A stretch of 64,000 bases of DNA. It comes from Darksidea phi. Taxonomy: Eukaryota > Ascomycota > Dothideomycetes > Pleosporales > Lentitheciaceae. Below the pieces are notes generated by a model. It saw only the letters and a list, made by a program, of their open reading frames with translations, had not been told where the DNA came from and did no database searches. This document shows, one piece after another, positions 42,959 through 55,220 of the stretch (the stretch's first letter is position 1; the number at the start of each line of letters is the position of its first letter). The stretch spans positions 496,001-560,000 of the forward strand of contig JASJFT010000003.1 in assembly GCA_030770425.1 (NCBI GenBank), read 5' to 3'. The position numbers and the translations under genes were made by a program.

Positions 42959-43267
42959 TTCGAGGAAGCTGCGTGTCAAGCTCCAAGTGTTGTGAGGAAT
43001 GCAGGGCGACGAGGATTGCGAAATATTTACAGAAAAAGTTATGGAAGGGCGGGGCAGGTACATGAAACGGTATGCGGGGCCGTGCGCCTGGGAAGACCCC
43101 TCGATTTTTATACACGTTTATTCCATTCTAAATTATACGCTTATAAACAATAAACAACTTCAATAAATGTATTAGTAGAGCTACATATTCACTGAGACGT
43201 TGACCTTTTTAGCTACTTAAAAAGCGCCGTAGCTTACTAGCCACTATAACACTCCGGATAGGGTAGG

Positions 43268-43372
43268 TATAGCGACCGCGTCAACTGCTTCTGCAGCGAG
43301 ACAACTTTTTCTTTTTGCTTGTGTGCGGCTCAAGAGCCTGGTCATGGTCCGTGGATAAACTTTAACTAGCTT
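43268..43372. repeat. third copy of the duplicated repeat at 7306-7556
   Basis: gaccgcgtcaactgcttctg, a T-rich run, tgtgcggctcaagagcc and gtccgtggat match the 7.3-kb copies in order. This copy has fewer T/A substitutions, so it is less mutated or younger. Confidence 0.75.
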
Positions 43373-43596
43373 AGGTAGCTAAAATACTCAGAAATAGTAT
43401 TAAACAAAGAGTTCTATTAGAGAAAATTAGAACTACCATTTCTAGCCTTCTTATGAGTATAAACATCCTACAATCCGCGAAGAGGTTGCGAACGAAGAGC
43501 CGACGCGCCGAAGTACATGATCCGCTTCACCCCACCTCTTTTATCGTGCAGACTGTTCGTCCCTGTCTCACGAATTAGCCTGTCAGCGACTTCTAT

Positions 43597-43840
43597 CGAA
43601 TAGTAGCAGCCATCGCGTCGTCAAACTCGCGGAATAACCCAAAAACGTGACACAAAAGGCATTTCGTCCCGAATACCTTGAATCGCAAGAAGGTTGTTGG
43701 TTGCAGTCATTGCTTGTGATTGCCTGAGGTTCACGTCACGGCATGACTGCGAGAGCAACGGCCCGAGCCTCATGAAAAAGGGCGAGCCGCATGCCGTGGG
43801 CAACGGCCAGAGCCTCAGAGAGGGCGTGGCGCGTGCCGTG
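43597..43840. repeat. repeat R2, uninterrupted copy
   Basis: It runs continuously across the point where the Fot1-like element is inserted in the 27.7-kb copy (after gaatacctt). It contains internal gcgagccgcatgccgtggg and ggcgtggcgcgtgccgtggc motifs. It serves as the empty-site reference. Confidence 0.8.
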
Positions 43841-43929
43841 GCGTCAGCGAGTTCTATTCCGCACATGTGTTTGATTCAGCTACTTTCATAAAAGTCCGCT
43901 AGTTAAAAGGCCTCATTTACTAGTCACTT

Positions 43930-46900
43930 TCATGCCTCTGAAACCGTCCCACGCCCCCTGAGCCTCTTCATCAACTCGCTAACACTGACCGGTCGCAACC
44001 ACCACTTCGTCTTCTCTGGCTGCCAGTCCCTATCGAAAGTTGACAACCAATGCCTATACCACAACGTCCTCAACTTAAGATAACAAAAAGCATTCCAAAA
44101 CATTATCCACACTGTACACCCAAAAAATGGATAAAGCACCACATACCACTCAACTTCTATGGATCCAATTCTATCAGAAAATAAGCAGGTACAGACCGCC
44201 AATACTATGTAGTAGAATAAAGCAAAAAATTGCAGGAGGATGGGGTGTCCATGGCTGATTGAAAAAAGGTTGAAGATGCAATAGATACAATGAATGACGA
44301 GAATAGATGCCGAGCGACTATAGTGTGTGCCTGGACCCATGAGCGTGGGGGTGTAAATCCCGATCAGTATTGCGCATGCGAGTGAGGGTAGCCCCCCAAT
44401 TATGCGGGCTGCGTAGAGAAGGGGGTTGGATCGCAAGTGTAGGAAGTTGAAAACAGGGTGTGGGCGCTGTACAAGCAGCATGTCGTCATTTGTTTCGGCT
44501 ACCAGGAAAGGAATATTAGTTTAGCTGAGGTAAATAAGAGTGCACAATTTGGAGAAAAAAAATTTAAATATATATACGTACATAATCGTACGGTCAGCTC
44601 CCATGATTGAGGGCAACGGACAGCATAGGTGGAGTCAGTAACAAACACATTCTTAGCTTTGCGTGTTCGTGGGAAGAAATTCACCCCACTGTATGTATTC
44701 ATGAGGCAATCGTCCTGGACTACAGTCGCCTGTGGTGTTTTTACTCGGCTAAACTCGTGGCGATTGGCCTGGGACTGCCATGGAGGCTGTCGCAGTGGGT
44801 CAAGCTTGCATGCAAGTTCTTCGGATTCGTTCTCAAGCGAATGCAGGGACGACCGCCTCGATTTCTTGCCTCTCTCTAGTTCCGAAGACATTGTCACCTT
44901 CGCTGGGCAATCATAAATGGCGTGAAAGAGTTCTTTGTTGGCACTGGTAAGTGAATCGTGACTTAGACTGCGACCAGACCTCCAGGTGATTGTGGGAATG
45001 CGGCGAAAAAGAGAATAGAGGTGCCGAAATACTTTAGATGACTTTGCAATTGGAGAAGGAGATCCTTCAGTGGAGGCATTCGGTCCGTTCTCTTTGCATA
45101 TATGTAATAGAGCAGCGCTCCAAGATGCTTGAGGTGTAGAGAGGCTGCTATACTTTCTATATTCATTAATCAAGATGCAGCTTTCCTTGTACAATGCTGG
45201 GTCATAATAACTGTGCGTAGAAGGGCGAAACAAGTCAATTCGTATCCAAGCATTCGTCGGATTAGAACCATGGCATCTTTCGAGAGAGTCACATCGAAGC
45301 CAAATAGGACCGTCGTCTTGAGATAGAGGCGGAGTCACCACAATCAAGCCGGGAAGTTCGGGATTGCCGGTTTTAGAAGGGCGGCTAATAACGAATCCTT
45401 CAACTGATCTCTCCATGTACGAGCGGGTCGAAAGCTCCATCTTGCTGATCGCCGCCGGTATCCAACGCTGACCGGGATAAGTCTGCAGTGTGATCCTCTT
45501 GCCGGTATTGTATAATAGGGATTGCGGCACCCTGTTCATATTCAGGATGATAGCTTTAAGCCGGTCTCCTTTCTGTAGGGATGAAAGCTTATGCGGATGA
45601 AAACCCAGGAGGTTGGCGAGTACCACGTACGTATCCTCGGGCATCGTGGTGGTGCGCTTGCGCAAGGCATTCCATGCTTGTGCAAATTCGTATGTCCTTG
45701 AATTTTTACGCCCCCAAATATCCACCCATGCTTCTTTTTCTCTTAACTTGATTATGAGAAGCGAAATAAGCCGACGTCTAAGAGCTATTTTCAAGACCAT
45801 TTTGCACGGAAATCCTCGCAGCGATCGAGTGGCGAAGGGAAAAACCATTCGAATCCGAGTTAGGTCCAGACAATCCGTTGCGACTTGCGCAAATGTTCCT
45901 CTCCGAAAACACGAGAGCGGTATGAGTGTGTCTCGGAAAACCGTAAACCACGACGGGTTGATGGTGCCATCTGCAAGTTGGAAGAAAGTCCTTTGGCCCA
46001 GCGCACCCTCTTGTAGTGTCCAGCATCGTTGATTCCAGGCACAGCAGACCAAGTGCACAGCGATTTCTTCATAAGAGCATGCATCAAGCCGAACTTGCTG
46101 AAGCCCGTAATCTAAAACCAACACGCTCCATGCACTAGCATATATCAGAGCCATGCGGTCGATGCAATCAAGCCGAAGCGGATACTCCGGGTGGCCACGT
46201 TCAGCGGGAGGTATACAAAGCGTGTCCATCCAGAATAAGTTGGGAGTTCTAACAAAGTTGCGGTGATCCGATGGGTGCTGTTTTAGAATGGTGGCCAATT
46301 TCTGTAATTGACAAAGTGGAAGCGCATTGACATGAGGATTTCCGAGACCGTCCGACCAGACATGTGATATTGCGATGTAAGATAGTCCTGGCTTGTGTTC
46401 TGAAACAACGAGTTCGACAGTGCCCGAAGGAATCTCTTTGATCTTTATCAAAGGCACACCACCTCCTCTTATGATGCTAATCATCTGTTTTCTACCCTCC
46501 TCTTCCACGTGAATCAGCTTACAGGAACAGTGTTCGGTGACGTGCCGATTCTGGTATGTAGTCTTGCACACGTGATTTGCGACGCAGTGGAAATCGGAAC
46601 ATTGGTCATGACGAATCCAAGGAACTTGCGGCGGCTTAATCCGTGACATGAAGTACAAAGTGCTGATATCATACTCTTTTGATACGTGTGTGACTAACGC
46701 GCGGCACCACCCGGTATCGATCATCCGGCGAGCCACCAAACTTAAGCTTACGGATCCTTGGTTTACGGGATAGAGTGTATACAACATCCAATCGAATGTA
46801 GTACAAAGTATCTCTACCGATAGCAGAATCTCAGGAACTGGATAGGAAAGCCCGATAGGGTGGCATGCAACATAAGCACATGTTCGCCGCACATCGACAA

Positions 46901-47336
46901 GCCGATTACGAACTTCGTCCCATTTTCTAGATCTTTTGATCCTGTTGGCCGAGAAGAGTTGTCGGAAAAAGTCCAAAAAACCATGGCCGTACATTTCCTT
47001 TCTCCATACTCCAACGAGGCTGCAGAGACTGGTTGAATCGAGAACATTTTCTGCTGGCTTCGTCGAGCAGGCGGGTCGCATTCGACAAAAGTCTTTTTCG
47101 TGTACCTTTCTCCCCAGGATTGTAGAAAGTAAACCAAAGTAAAGCCAGGATTGCAGCAAGGAAGCGAGGCGTTTTTCGCTAATCAGGTCAAGCAGAAGCT
47201 CGCCGTTTTCGGACACTGGAAAGCCATGGCGAGCAGGGAAGCCTTTGAAGTCTTTGAAGTCCCAAGGGATATCCGTAACGAAGGGGACCTCAATAGGGGG
47301 CGCAGAGGCACTGAGAGGCGTGGGGAGATGATCCAT
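43930..47336 (-). CDS. large HET-domain protein with Cys cluster and C-terminal membrane domain
   Basis: Exons 44582-47336 and 43930-44498 (GTACGT...TGGTAG) give 1,107 residues. The N-terminus MDHLPTPLSASAPPIEVPF is typical of one HET subfamily. A Cys/His cluster lies at about 243-272 (CSDFHC, HVCK, HCSCK). The HET core runs from about 319 to 410: YIAISHVWSDGLGNP, LFWMDTLCIPPA, DRMALIYASAWSVLVLD, then RCWTLQEG. The second exon adds about 190 residues with four predicted helices (LACAILIGIYTPTLMG; LQFFALFYYIVLAVCTCLF; YVVLYPFFGCTVWIMFW). HET proteins act in non-self recognition and cell death; a membrane tail suggests an anchored sensor or effector. Frame is intact throughout. Confidence 0.87.
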
Positions 47337-48117
47337 TTGTCTTGGTCGATGTTATGTTCAACCGTCTCTGGGTCGGCGGAGGGTTTGGATGCCCTTCTCT
47401 GAAGTGGGGTGGAAACCGCAAGACTTTAATAGGCATTCCTGCCTTGGGGCCGATCGGTCGCTTTGGGATTAAGACGCGAGCATCGCCGTATATCTGGCCT
47501 TTTGTACTTATCATTGGATATGTTCTCTCAGCTCGGACGTGTCAGGGCATGCCACATGTCACGCAAAGGTGCAGCAACTACATAAAGTTTCAGCCTCATG
47601 GGGCGAGCATTAAAATAAGCGAGAACCGACAGGGATCCATGCAGCGGGGCGGGGTAATCACCCAGCCGCAACACCAACACCAGCACAAGCTACAGCGCCC
47701 CCCATGAACGGACTGCTGGCGCGTTCGGTGGAGGAAGGCCTGTACACGGAAGGCGTGAAAATTAAATACCATATGTTATAAGCGTTTCGCTCGCTACTGG
47801 AGGTACCAAATTCATTACCAATCCTCCACAATACCCAAAACCCCGAATCGCCGCCTCACATACCTTCAGATATAGACCCTCGGAGAGGATAGCGCACGAT
47901 ATATTACCAGAAAAAATGGCACAGCTCACCGTGCGCGCCGAGAAAACTGCGCTAGCAGCCCGTTCATGGGGGGCACTGTAGCTAGCGATGACGTCGATCA
48001 GCGCGCAAGCCACCTACCCATCCACAACGCAACCCAACACAACACTCCACAACACACACAATTCTCAACGACAAGCTCCAAAAAACCCCCCCAAAACTCA
48101 ACCCAAAAAAAAAGAAA
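47337..48117. promoter_or_regulatory. divergent promoter region of the HET gene and the small membrane protein
   Basis: The HET gene (minus) and the gene at 48118 (plus) are transcribed away from each other. The right end is C/A-rich (caacacaacactccacaaca), a common 5'-UTR composition in fungi. A minus-strand open frame at 47762-48013 is not supported. Confidence 0.4.
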
Positions 48118-48675
48118 ATGCTCCTCCCTCTAGCCCTCCTCGCCACCCTCTCAATCTACGGCCTCCACCAATCCTACAACAACATAACCCGACTCCAAAA
48201 GTACGAAGAGCAGTCCGAAAAAGCAGCGAAATGGTCCAACACGGTCGCAGAGCGATTGCACAAGACGCGGAGTACGCAGACGAGCGGTACTATTAGTGTA
48301 ATTTACGCCCTCTTTGCCTCCTTCCCTCTTTCCCTCTTTCCCTCCCTCCCACATCTCTCAAACATTTTTTGCTTCAACTAACACAATACCCAGCTCCTCG
48401 TCTCCCTCATAACGTCATTGTACCTCCTCTCTGTTGGTACTGGTAGCAAGGTTACCCTCGTATCTGCCACTGGTGTTAACGTCGTCGCGCTGTTCGCTTC
48501 TCGGACGCATATGGCGCGGTTTTGGAATGAGAGGAATCAGGTCCAGGTGCCGTTTGTGGAGAAGTTTAATGAGGCGATTAAGGGGAGTGAACGGGTTGTG
48601 GGGGTTTTGGGCTTGTTGGGTGTTGCGTGGTCTGGGGTGGGATTTTTGTGGTTGCTTGGGTTTACGGGGTTGTAG
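48118..48675 (+). CDS. small multi-pass membrane protein, unknown
   Basis: Exons 48118-48297 and 48394-48675 (96-nt intron, GTAATT...CCCAG) give 153 residues. The first helix MLLPLALLATLSIYGLHQSY could be a signal anchor. A charged middle (KYEEQSEKAAKWSNTVAERLHK) and three more hydrophobic stretches follow (LLVSLITSLYLLSV, TLVSATGVNVVALFA, VVGVLGLLGVAWSGVGFLWLLG). The positively charged loop THMARFWNERNQVQ separates helices 3 and 4. I do not recognise the family. Codon pattern and clean splice sites support a real gene. Confidence 0.65.
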
Positions 48676-48886
48676 GCGGGCAGTGTCCATCTTGGGCGAG
48701 TTATATTCTGGGTTCGTGAGGTGGGTGGGAGGATAGTACTGGGCGAGAAGAATATTTACACTCTCACGTGTAAATTGTATGCAGACTTCTTTCGAGACGC
48801 TGTGCAGATCTATGGGAGAACGCTAAAAATCCAGGTATTATCGGAACCTTATTGACAATGATATCCATGAGTATGGCCCTCCATCC

Positions 48887-50920
48887 TCAGTTCAAGCCCT
48901 CCATCTCGCGCGCAACTCTCAAGCTTTCAGCCTCGTCAAGCCAGCTTTCGATCCGAGCACCAACATCTCCAACCAATCGCTCATATGTATCACTCACGAA
49001 GAACAGTGTCGTGTGCGCAGCCACCTCATCAACGCCCTCGATGAACACCTGAATCCATGTCGGGTCCTTATTCCCGGCGGCATCTTTGGGCGGGAGCACG
49101 CAAAACTTCTTGAGGCGCTTCTTCTTAGGCTTCGTCCCAGGTTTTGGCTTGGTTGTGTTTGTGTCAACGCTCGCTAGCGAGTACGTTGATTCCGTGTACT
49201 GGGACGCGTTGGATGCAGTAGTAAAGGAGGCTTGATCATCGGGTGCTTTTTGGTTCATAATGGCGCTATGCGAGTACTCGTAGTTGCCGTACGGACTAGA
49301 CCCCTGCTGGCCGTGCGACGAACTAGTTACTCCAAGCTGCATGCCCTCAAAATCCTCGTCCAGGGTGTCTGATTCATCACCGTTATCGGCCTTGTCTTGG
49401 CCAGGAATGGGCGAATCCTGTCTGTGATGTTTTTCTGTTTCCTTTGGTAAGTCCTCTTCCATATCCATCCGCTCTCTGATCACTTTGTTGCGCGCCCTGA
49501 CTGCCTTTTGGTATTCTTCCAGAGCTTGCTCATGCTCGTGCTCCGCAGCTCTTCTCTGAGCCCTGTCGGTAAACTGTGTGAGATCGACGAACGGCGGTGC
49601 CTCAGGTATCGGGGGGATCTCTGGGAGATCTGATCGAGGCTCGGAGACCGTGTCCAAATTTCGGAAGGATGATTCACCAACTGGACTGGTGGCGGAGAGC
49701 GGGGCCTCTGGTGTGACTGGTACAACTTCATTGCCGACATGTTGTTCAACTGATATTCTAGGGCTGGTAAGGGAAGGACGTGGTTGATCTGTGGTTAGCC
49801 GTAGCTGTGAAGTGGAGGTGAGAGCACTGATATTACTGTCCTGGTGCTGCAGTCCTCTGCTACTCGGCCGAGAGGGTGATGGGGACTTTGGGTTCTTTGG
49901 TTTCTTGGGTCTACCAGTGCTAGTAGTGTAGTAGTTCACAAATCGAATGCGTGGTGGGGAACGAATCTCGGGGTTTGCAATTTGTCGCTTTCTCTCATCG
50001 TCTTCCTCTAAAGCTCGGATTCTAGCATAACGCTCCTTCAGAGCGCGATAGTCTGCCATAGCGCTGCCAAACTCGACGTGAGACTTGACCAGTCCTCTCG
50101 ACGCATCAATAAGCCCGTTTGAATGCTTGTTGAACCAATGGAGTGTGTTTTCCCAGCCTTTCCGCACTGGGAGGTGCACGTCGTTGTAGAAGGAGGGATT
50201 GAAATTGGGATCCGATGGTTTGGGGTTGAAAAGCGTGCCGATCCGGCTTGGCTTCTTCCCATCGGGAGCAGATTGATCTATTGCGGGTTCCTCGGGCATC
50301 GGCCATGGTTTGAATATGCTCCCTAGTCCAGCCTTAATGATGCCAGGATGCATACCCAAGAAAGGGACATCAAAGTTGATGACTCCGATGATACGATGGC
50401 GGAACAACATGGCGATGTCTGCAGCGATTAGGCCGCCCATGGAATGTGCAAGGAGAATAACATCGGTCCATCGATCCTCGTGCGGTGTGAGCCTGGCTTG
50501 AGCTTAGCGTGTGTCTCTAGATGCGAGCAAAAGGCTCTACCATTTCGAGAAGTCGTCTCGCGCCACTTCCAGTGCATATCGCGATCTGTACTTGGGATAG
50601 ATCTTGGTGTGGACGACGTGAGAGTCCGCGAGGGTGATGGTTACCAAGTTGTGTACGTGAGCCGGAAAGCTACGGAAGCTTGTTTCGTCCCCCAGGAAGC
50701 CGTGTATAAAGACTAAAAGGAGTCGCCGCCGCCCCGACCGGTCCGCATTCTGCGGTACTAGGGACTGGGTGGATGATGAGCGCGGGTCGTGCGAGGACAT
50801 TGCGGTAAGAGATGGGTCGGCCATGCTTGCAGAGGCATTAACATTGCTCGCAGATTGTCGTGGTGGTAGGGGGGGCGCTTCGAGGGCGGAATACGCTGGT
50901 GGTGGTGTTGGCGACGTCAT
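48887..50920 (-). CDS. alpha/beta-hydrolase (DUF676/lipase-like) with long disordered tail
   Basis: Exons 50541-50920 and 48887-50492 (48-nt intron, GTAGAG...GCCAG) give 661 residues. After a Pro/Ser-rich start, RRRLLLVFIHGFLGDETSF forms the oxyanion-hole HG motif. ILLAHSMGGLIAADIA holds the nucleophile elbow with Ser144. IIGVINFDVPFLGMHPG follows, as in fungal lipase-like hydrolases of unknown substrate. Residues about 300-560 are disordered and rich in Pro, Ser, Glu and Lys. A conserved-looking C-terminal block, KKKRLKKFCVLPPKD to DTYERLVGDVGARI, ends the protein. A cytosolic or membrane-peripheral lipase/esterase is likely. The acid and His of the triad cannot be placed with confidence. 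Confidence 0.82.
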
Positions 50921-52920
50921 AATCTGGAAGCGTTGTAACAGGCTAGAAAACTCGACGAGTGAACAACGTCCATCAAGAGTCGCGCTTGTATTCGCGGCGA
51001 AGAAAAGCTTGGCTCGAGCATTCACCGAAACAGGATCTCTGATTGTGGCGAGGGACGACAGCTGGGCGAAACGTGTCACGAGAGGGCAGCGCGGCGGCAA
51101 TGGGGTTGACGATAGCACATGCGAGGTAGCAATGTCGCGATGGTGTAGTTGCTCCCCACGCGCCCTAGGACGCGCGTTGAGTCGCTCTTACCCCACCATC
51201 GCCTTCTAAGCCGGGCGTCGGCGATGATCTCACGCGCAGGCAGCGCCACTAACGTGCAGAGAGTGTTCCTGACTAGAGAGAGTCTCACATGAGTCGGGAT
51301 GAAACGTGGGATGAGATCGTGGGCGCTCTGGACGATGAAACTCGCCGTCAACTGCGTACCCGTGCGTGGACTGGCCTATCGCCGCTGACGCCGTTGCACA
51401 CCGTTGCACGCCGTTCTTGCACGCCGAGCGCAGTCAATGAGAGGCTCTCGCAAATTCCTCTGCTTATCCGCAGCCTCCTCCATATGAAGGCCACCCAGAA
51501 GCTGTTCCATCCGATGCGGAACCAGATGCACGACAGGCGCGGCGGGACCAATTGCGGAAAGGCTTGGCCAATATTGGAAGGCACGACCCATGGAAAAAGT
51601 AAATTGAGGAAGCGACAAGCCGCCCACTCGGCAATCACCGACGTCGTCTTCTTCCTCCTCGCGTCAGACCCGCGGCGAACGAGCGAACGACTATTTTAGG
51701 TTCTGTCACGGCGCACAGCATCTGCAACTGAACGAGCCCGGGCCTCGACAAAGTTGGAGCCGTTGCGAGGCGGGCGCTTTGGCTCCGCTGCAGCAGGACG
51801 TGGTATATGCAGCTAGCATGCAAACCGCACGCACGACCACCTCAGAAGTCCTTACGCCTCGCCGGCCTACAAGACGCCTGTTCGCCCCCCTCCCCCGCCA
51901 AACACAGCTCTTTTCCCGCAAAACAGCTTAACGCGCATACTCTCGGGGTTCTAAATGGTCCCACCCAAAGGTGATCGTCATAGCACAATTTCGTGAGGGA
52001 GGCCCGGGCGCTGCTACCGAAATTTGCGTGCAAGGATTGGAGTGAAACGCTGCATGCTGATTGGCCGGCTCCCCAGCATCGCCGGCAGGGTCCCTCGAGC
52101 GTTTTCCCCCATTGCAACGAGAACTCTCTGCTTCTCTCCCTCACGACCTCCGTTCCGACGTCGACGACAATCGAGTGTCTCCAGCGCTGCGCAGCCTGGA
52201 TCCGGCACAGCGAGCCTGCCACGACCTTGCGCGCTGCCACCCCCCCGCAGCGTGACCCTCCACGCCAGATCCCCGGCCGTCACACTCTCGCACAGCAGGA
52301 GACAATAAAGAGAGGCTCCCAGTGCCGTCTTCGCCCACCGGAATCGCCAAGTTGCCCGTCTGTCCGCCTCTTATAGAGCGAATGCTGGTCCGTTGACCGT
52401 GTTCAAGTGCGTAACGGCCCCTCCGCCCCATCTCTATATCTGCGACTTCAACCGAGATGCGATTGGGTTGTTGATCGCTGACTAGTCACCAGGCCACTCC
52501 TTCAACTGCCAGTTACCTCTGGTGTCCACTCGTTTCCAACGCTCCCTCCCACTAGATACCGCAGTATCCATTGACTGGACCTTGACGAGCCCAAGCCTCA
52601 ACGTCCACTCATTTGCACCACCGTCGACGACGCAACCAACTAATACGCTCTCTACATGCATCGCGACGATATCGGATTTGCCATTACACTCTGGAAGCAT
52701 CGCCAACGCGCAAGCAGCGTCGGGCATCCGATCCCATATGGAGACGGCACCAGGACCGTCTAGCATCTCCCGACCCGGTTCACAATACCGCCATCGGGCC
52801 CAGCGCGGCTCCTCGACAGGAGGAATTGCGCCAGAGCAGGGGTTGGAGAAGGAGGGGGAACGGCCGAGTGCCGACGTGGACCAGCCGCTCCTCGTTCGAG
52901 AGCAAAAAGGGCGCCCAGTT
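50921..52920. promoter_or_regulatory. long intergenic region between divergent genes
   Basis: About 2 kb separate the hydrolase (minus) from the surface protein (plus). It is GC-rich and carries many overlapping open frames on both strands with no conserved features; these are composition artefacts. A long 5' UTR for the plus-strand gene is likely, as for other fungal surface-sensor genes. An in-frame upstream ATG at 52522 exists. Confidence 0.4.
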
Positions 52921-54230
52921 ATGGGCAAGGCGCATCGCCAATTTCATCAACGGGCGGCGCAGCAGGCCTCCAAGGTCCTGACGGTCCTCGTGAATGTGGA
53001 GCAGACCGTGCAAGGTGGAAACGTGGTTGGGATGGCGACAGTTACACCTGCCTTACCTGTCGTGCCCACGGTTCCCACAGGTGGAGTCCCTACGGTGCCC
53101 GCCGTGCCCGCGTTTCCAAGCAACCTGAACGTCCCAACCGTCCCGGCATATCCATTTCCAGCGGATGCTGGAACCCCCATAGAGACCGCTCCTAAGCCCA
53201 CGGCGACCCAATCGACATTCCCCGGGTTCAATTCCACTGTGTCATCCGGTAAGTGACACCGCGCCGTTGACAGGGTTGCATCTAACTAGCCACAGCCGTT
53301 ATATCACCCACACAGTTGTCCTCATCCCTCAACAGCACATCCTCAACACGCTCGTCGACGCCGTCTTCGACGCCGTCTTCGACTTCAATTACACTTACAT
53401 CGACGTCTACCGCTTCGTATGTGTCCCCTACTTCATCAGCTGGTGGCGGCGGCGGCGGCGGTGTCAACCCCCAAAACACGCTTGCTTCCCCTGGACCAAC
53501 GGCTGGGGTTGCAAATGCGCAATCCGACAGCAACACTCCTCTTGGCACCCCTGAAGTTGTTGGCACCGTCTTTGGTAGTCTAGCGGGTGCTGCGCTTCTG
53601 TTAGCCATGCTTTTGTTCCTCATAAGACGGCACAAGCGCAAGCAACGCGGCACGCTCCAGCTCACTGGAGATGGCGACACAGACCAACGTCAGCCTATGG
53701 CTCAGGCCGCTACGCGAAGCAGCTTCGTACCACCATCCTTCCTCAACCGCTTCTCTGGCGCCTCGAGATCTACGGCGGAGAGCAGCGGAACCGGCGAACG
53801 AAGCTTTCAACGGATATCTGGGCGGAAGCTGCCTTCCGCCTTCAGCGAAGGCATGACTTCGGACCAATTCGACCGTGGGCGGGGCACCCTGTCTGGCTCA
53901 TCCTTCTACCAAGACGATAAGGGCTTTTACGGCGGTGCAGGTGTCATACCCAAGGATTTTGGTAAAGAAATAGGCGATACCTCGCACACCGGAGCGGTCG
54001 GGAGAGACGAACGTGTCATGCCTAGCCCAGCCCGCACACCAGTCATCCATCATCCTGATGATGCTCCACCCTGGGGAACAAATCGCAACGACGGGGGCCC
54101 CACATTAGGTCCTCCGCATACGCCCAGCAATCCTTTCGCGGATCCCGTACATGTTCCAAGAGGAACGCTAGGACGAAGTCACCCGTCCCACGATGGCTCG
54201 CGAAGCTCGAGGTTCACGGAAAATGTTTGA
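52921..54230 (+). CDS. single-pass Ser/Thr-rich surface protein (Mid2/WSC-sensor-like layout)
   Basis: Exons 52921-53248 and 53296-54230 (47-nt intron, GTAAGT...CACAG) give 420 residues. The start MGKAHRQFHQRAAQQASKVLTV is followed by a Pro/Val/Thr-rich stretch with repeating PTVP/VPAxP units. A Ser/Thr-rich region and a poly-Gly run of seven come next, then one helix (VVGTVFGSLAGAALLLAMLLFLI) with a basic stop (RRHKRKQRG) and a 190-residue cytoplasmic tail ending RSSRFTENV. This outside-helix-inside layout is typical of fungal wall-stress sensors and related Dothideomycete proteins, but no WSC or other named domain is present. I preferred the second ATG over 52522 because the added 133 residues look non-conserved. 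Confidence 0.7.
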
Positions 54231-55220
54231 CGATATCACCTGCCTTTTCTGTCCTTCTACTGTCATCTCTGTCATTTTCCCACTTCATGACATGCATGCG
54301 CGTGCATAGCGACCTGGCATTCCTTCTGTTTCCATCATCACGGCGGCGGTTCCCTATTTGTATACCCATGGAGCCGCCTCCCAACCAGCGTCCTGCACGC
54401 CCCACTGCAAATACTTGCATCCAACTCACCACATACTCTCATTGATCCCGACTGCAATACCTGCATACCGTGTCGCTAATGTCTGTTTTCTACCCTCTTA
54501 TTGTGTAGTATTCCACCTTTCTTCGCCCACGGCACGCGAGATTGGCATCGAGTGCGTGTCTCATACCCCGCGGTCATGCGCTCCCGACCGCCGTTTTTCT
54601 TGCATTCTTACTGTATATATTCAGCCGCCTCTCCGTGGACTCGGCGTGGGCCCAGTGGTTGTGCATATGTTTGCCATGTTTGTCATGCCTTGATATGGGA
54701 GTGGGAAGTACCGGGGATTGCGGCTAACGATTTGGCTGCGCGCCCCGCAAGTGTTGGTAGCTTGGCCCGGGGATCGTAGTATAATTTTTACAATAGTAAA
54801 AGTTTCGCTAGAATACGCTAATTCTGCTGTGTAGTGGTTTGTAGTGATGACTCGCTATTGATATTTTATCGTTATTTGCAAGGTGTGTGCATGCTCTAGT
54901 TCAACATAGCAGGTACTGTCAACCCCCTCTAAACGAGTCGGACTAACCCCCTACCTCTACCCTTCGGCAAATCCACGTTGGCCTCGCCATTCCCAAGTCC
55001 CTGTGGAGAGATCTCAGCGTACCTTTGCTCTGCCCTTCCTCCCTCCTCCCTCCCTCCCTCCCGCCAACGAACAGAATACTATCATTCAATTTCAATTCGA
55101 CCCCCTTCAATGCCCCATCCTAAACGTAGTAACAAAAGCGCACGTTTCTCGAACTTCCATTCAGTATCATACTATACTATATTGATACTACCTCCCTCGT
55201 TTGGAGCATATAGTACCGAC
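54231..55220. other. 3' flank and intergenic region
   Basis: Likely 3' UTR of the surface-protein gene, then pyrimidine-rich sequence with ccctcc runs at about 55040-55062. No gene is seen. Confidence 0.4.

Larger units (their letters stand above)
42959..43929. other. upstream flank of EFM4 with dispersed repeats
   Basis: After about 100 bp of promoter the sequence turns AT-rich (43100-43270), then carries one copy of the 7.3-kb repeat and a full R2 repeat. No gene is seen. Confidence 0.5.

Noticed and set aside
47762..48013. 83-codon minus-strand frame (Ala/Ser/Cys-rich)
   Set aside because: It overlaps the promoter and leader of the gene at 48118 and has no recognisable features.
51289..52431. 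Several open frames of 60-146 codons between the hydrolase and the surface protein
   Set aside because: They overlap on both strands, have Arg/Ser/Pro-rich composition typical of non-coding GC-rich DNA, and no splice pattern links them.
52522..52920. Upstream extension of the surface protein from the ATG at 52522
   Set aside because: It would add 133 residues ahead of a start (MGKAHRQ) that resembles relatives, and the added part has no helix, signal or motif; more likely 5' UTR. Not excluded.
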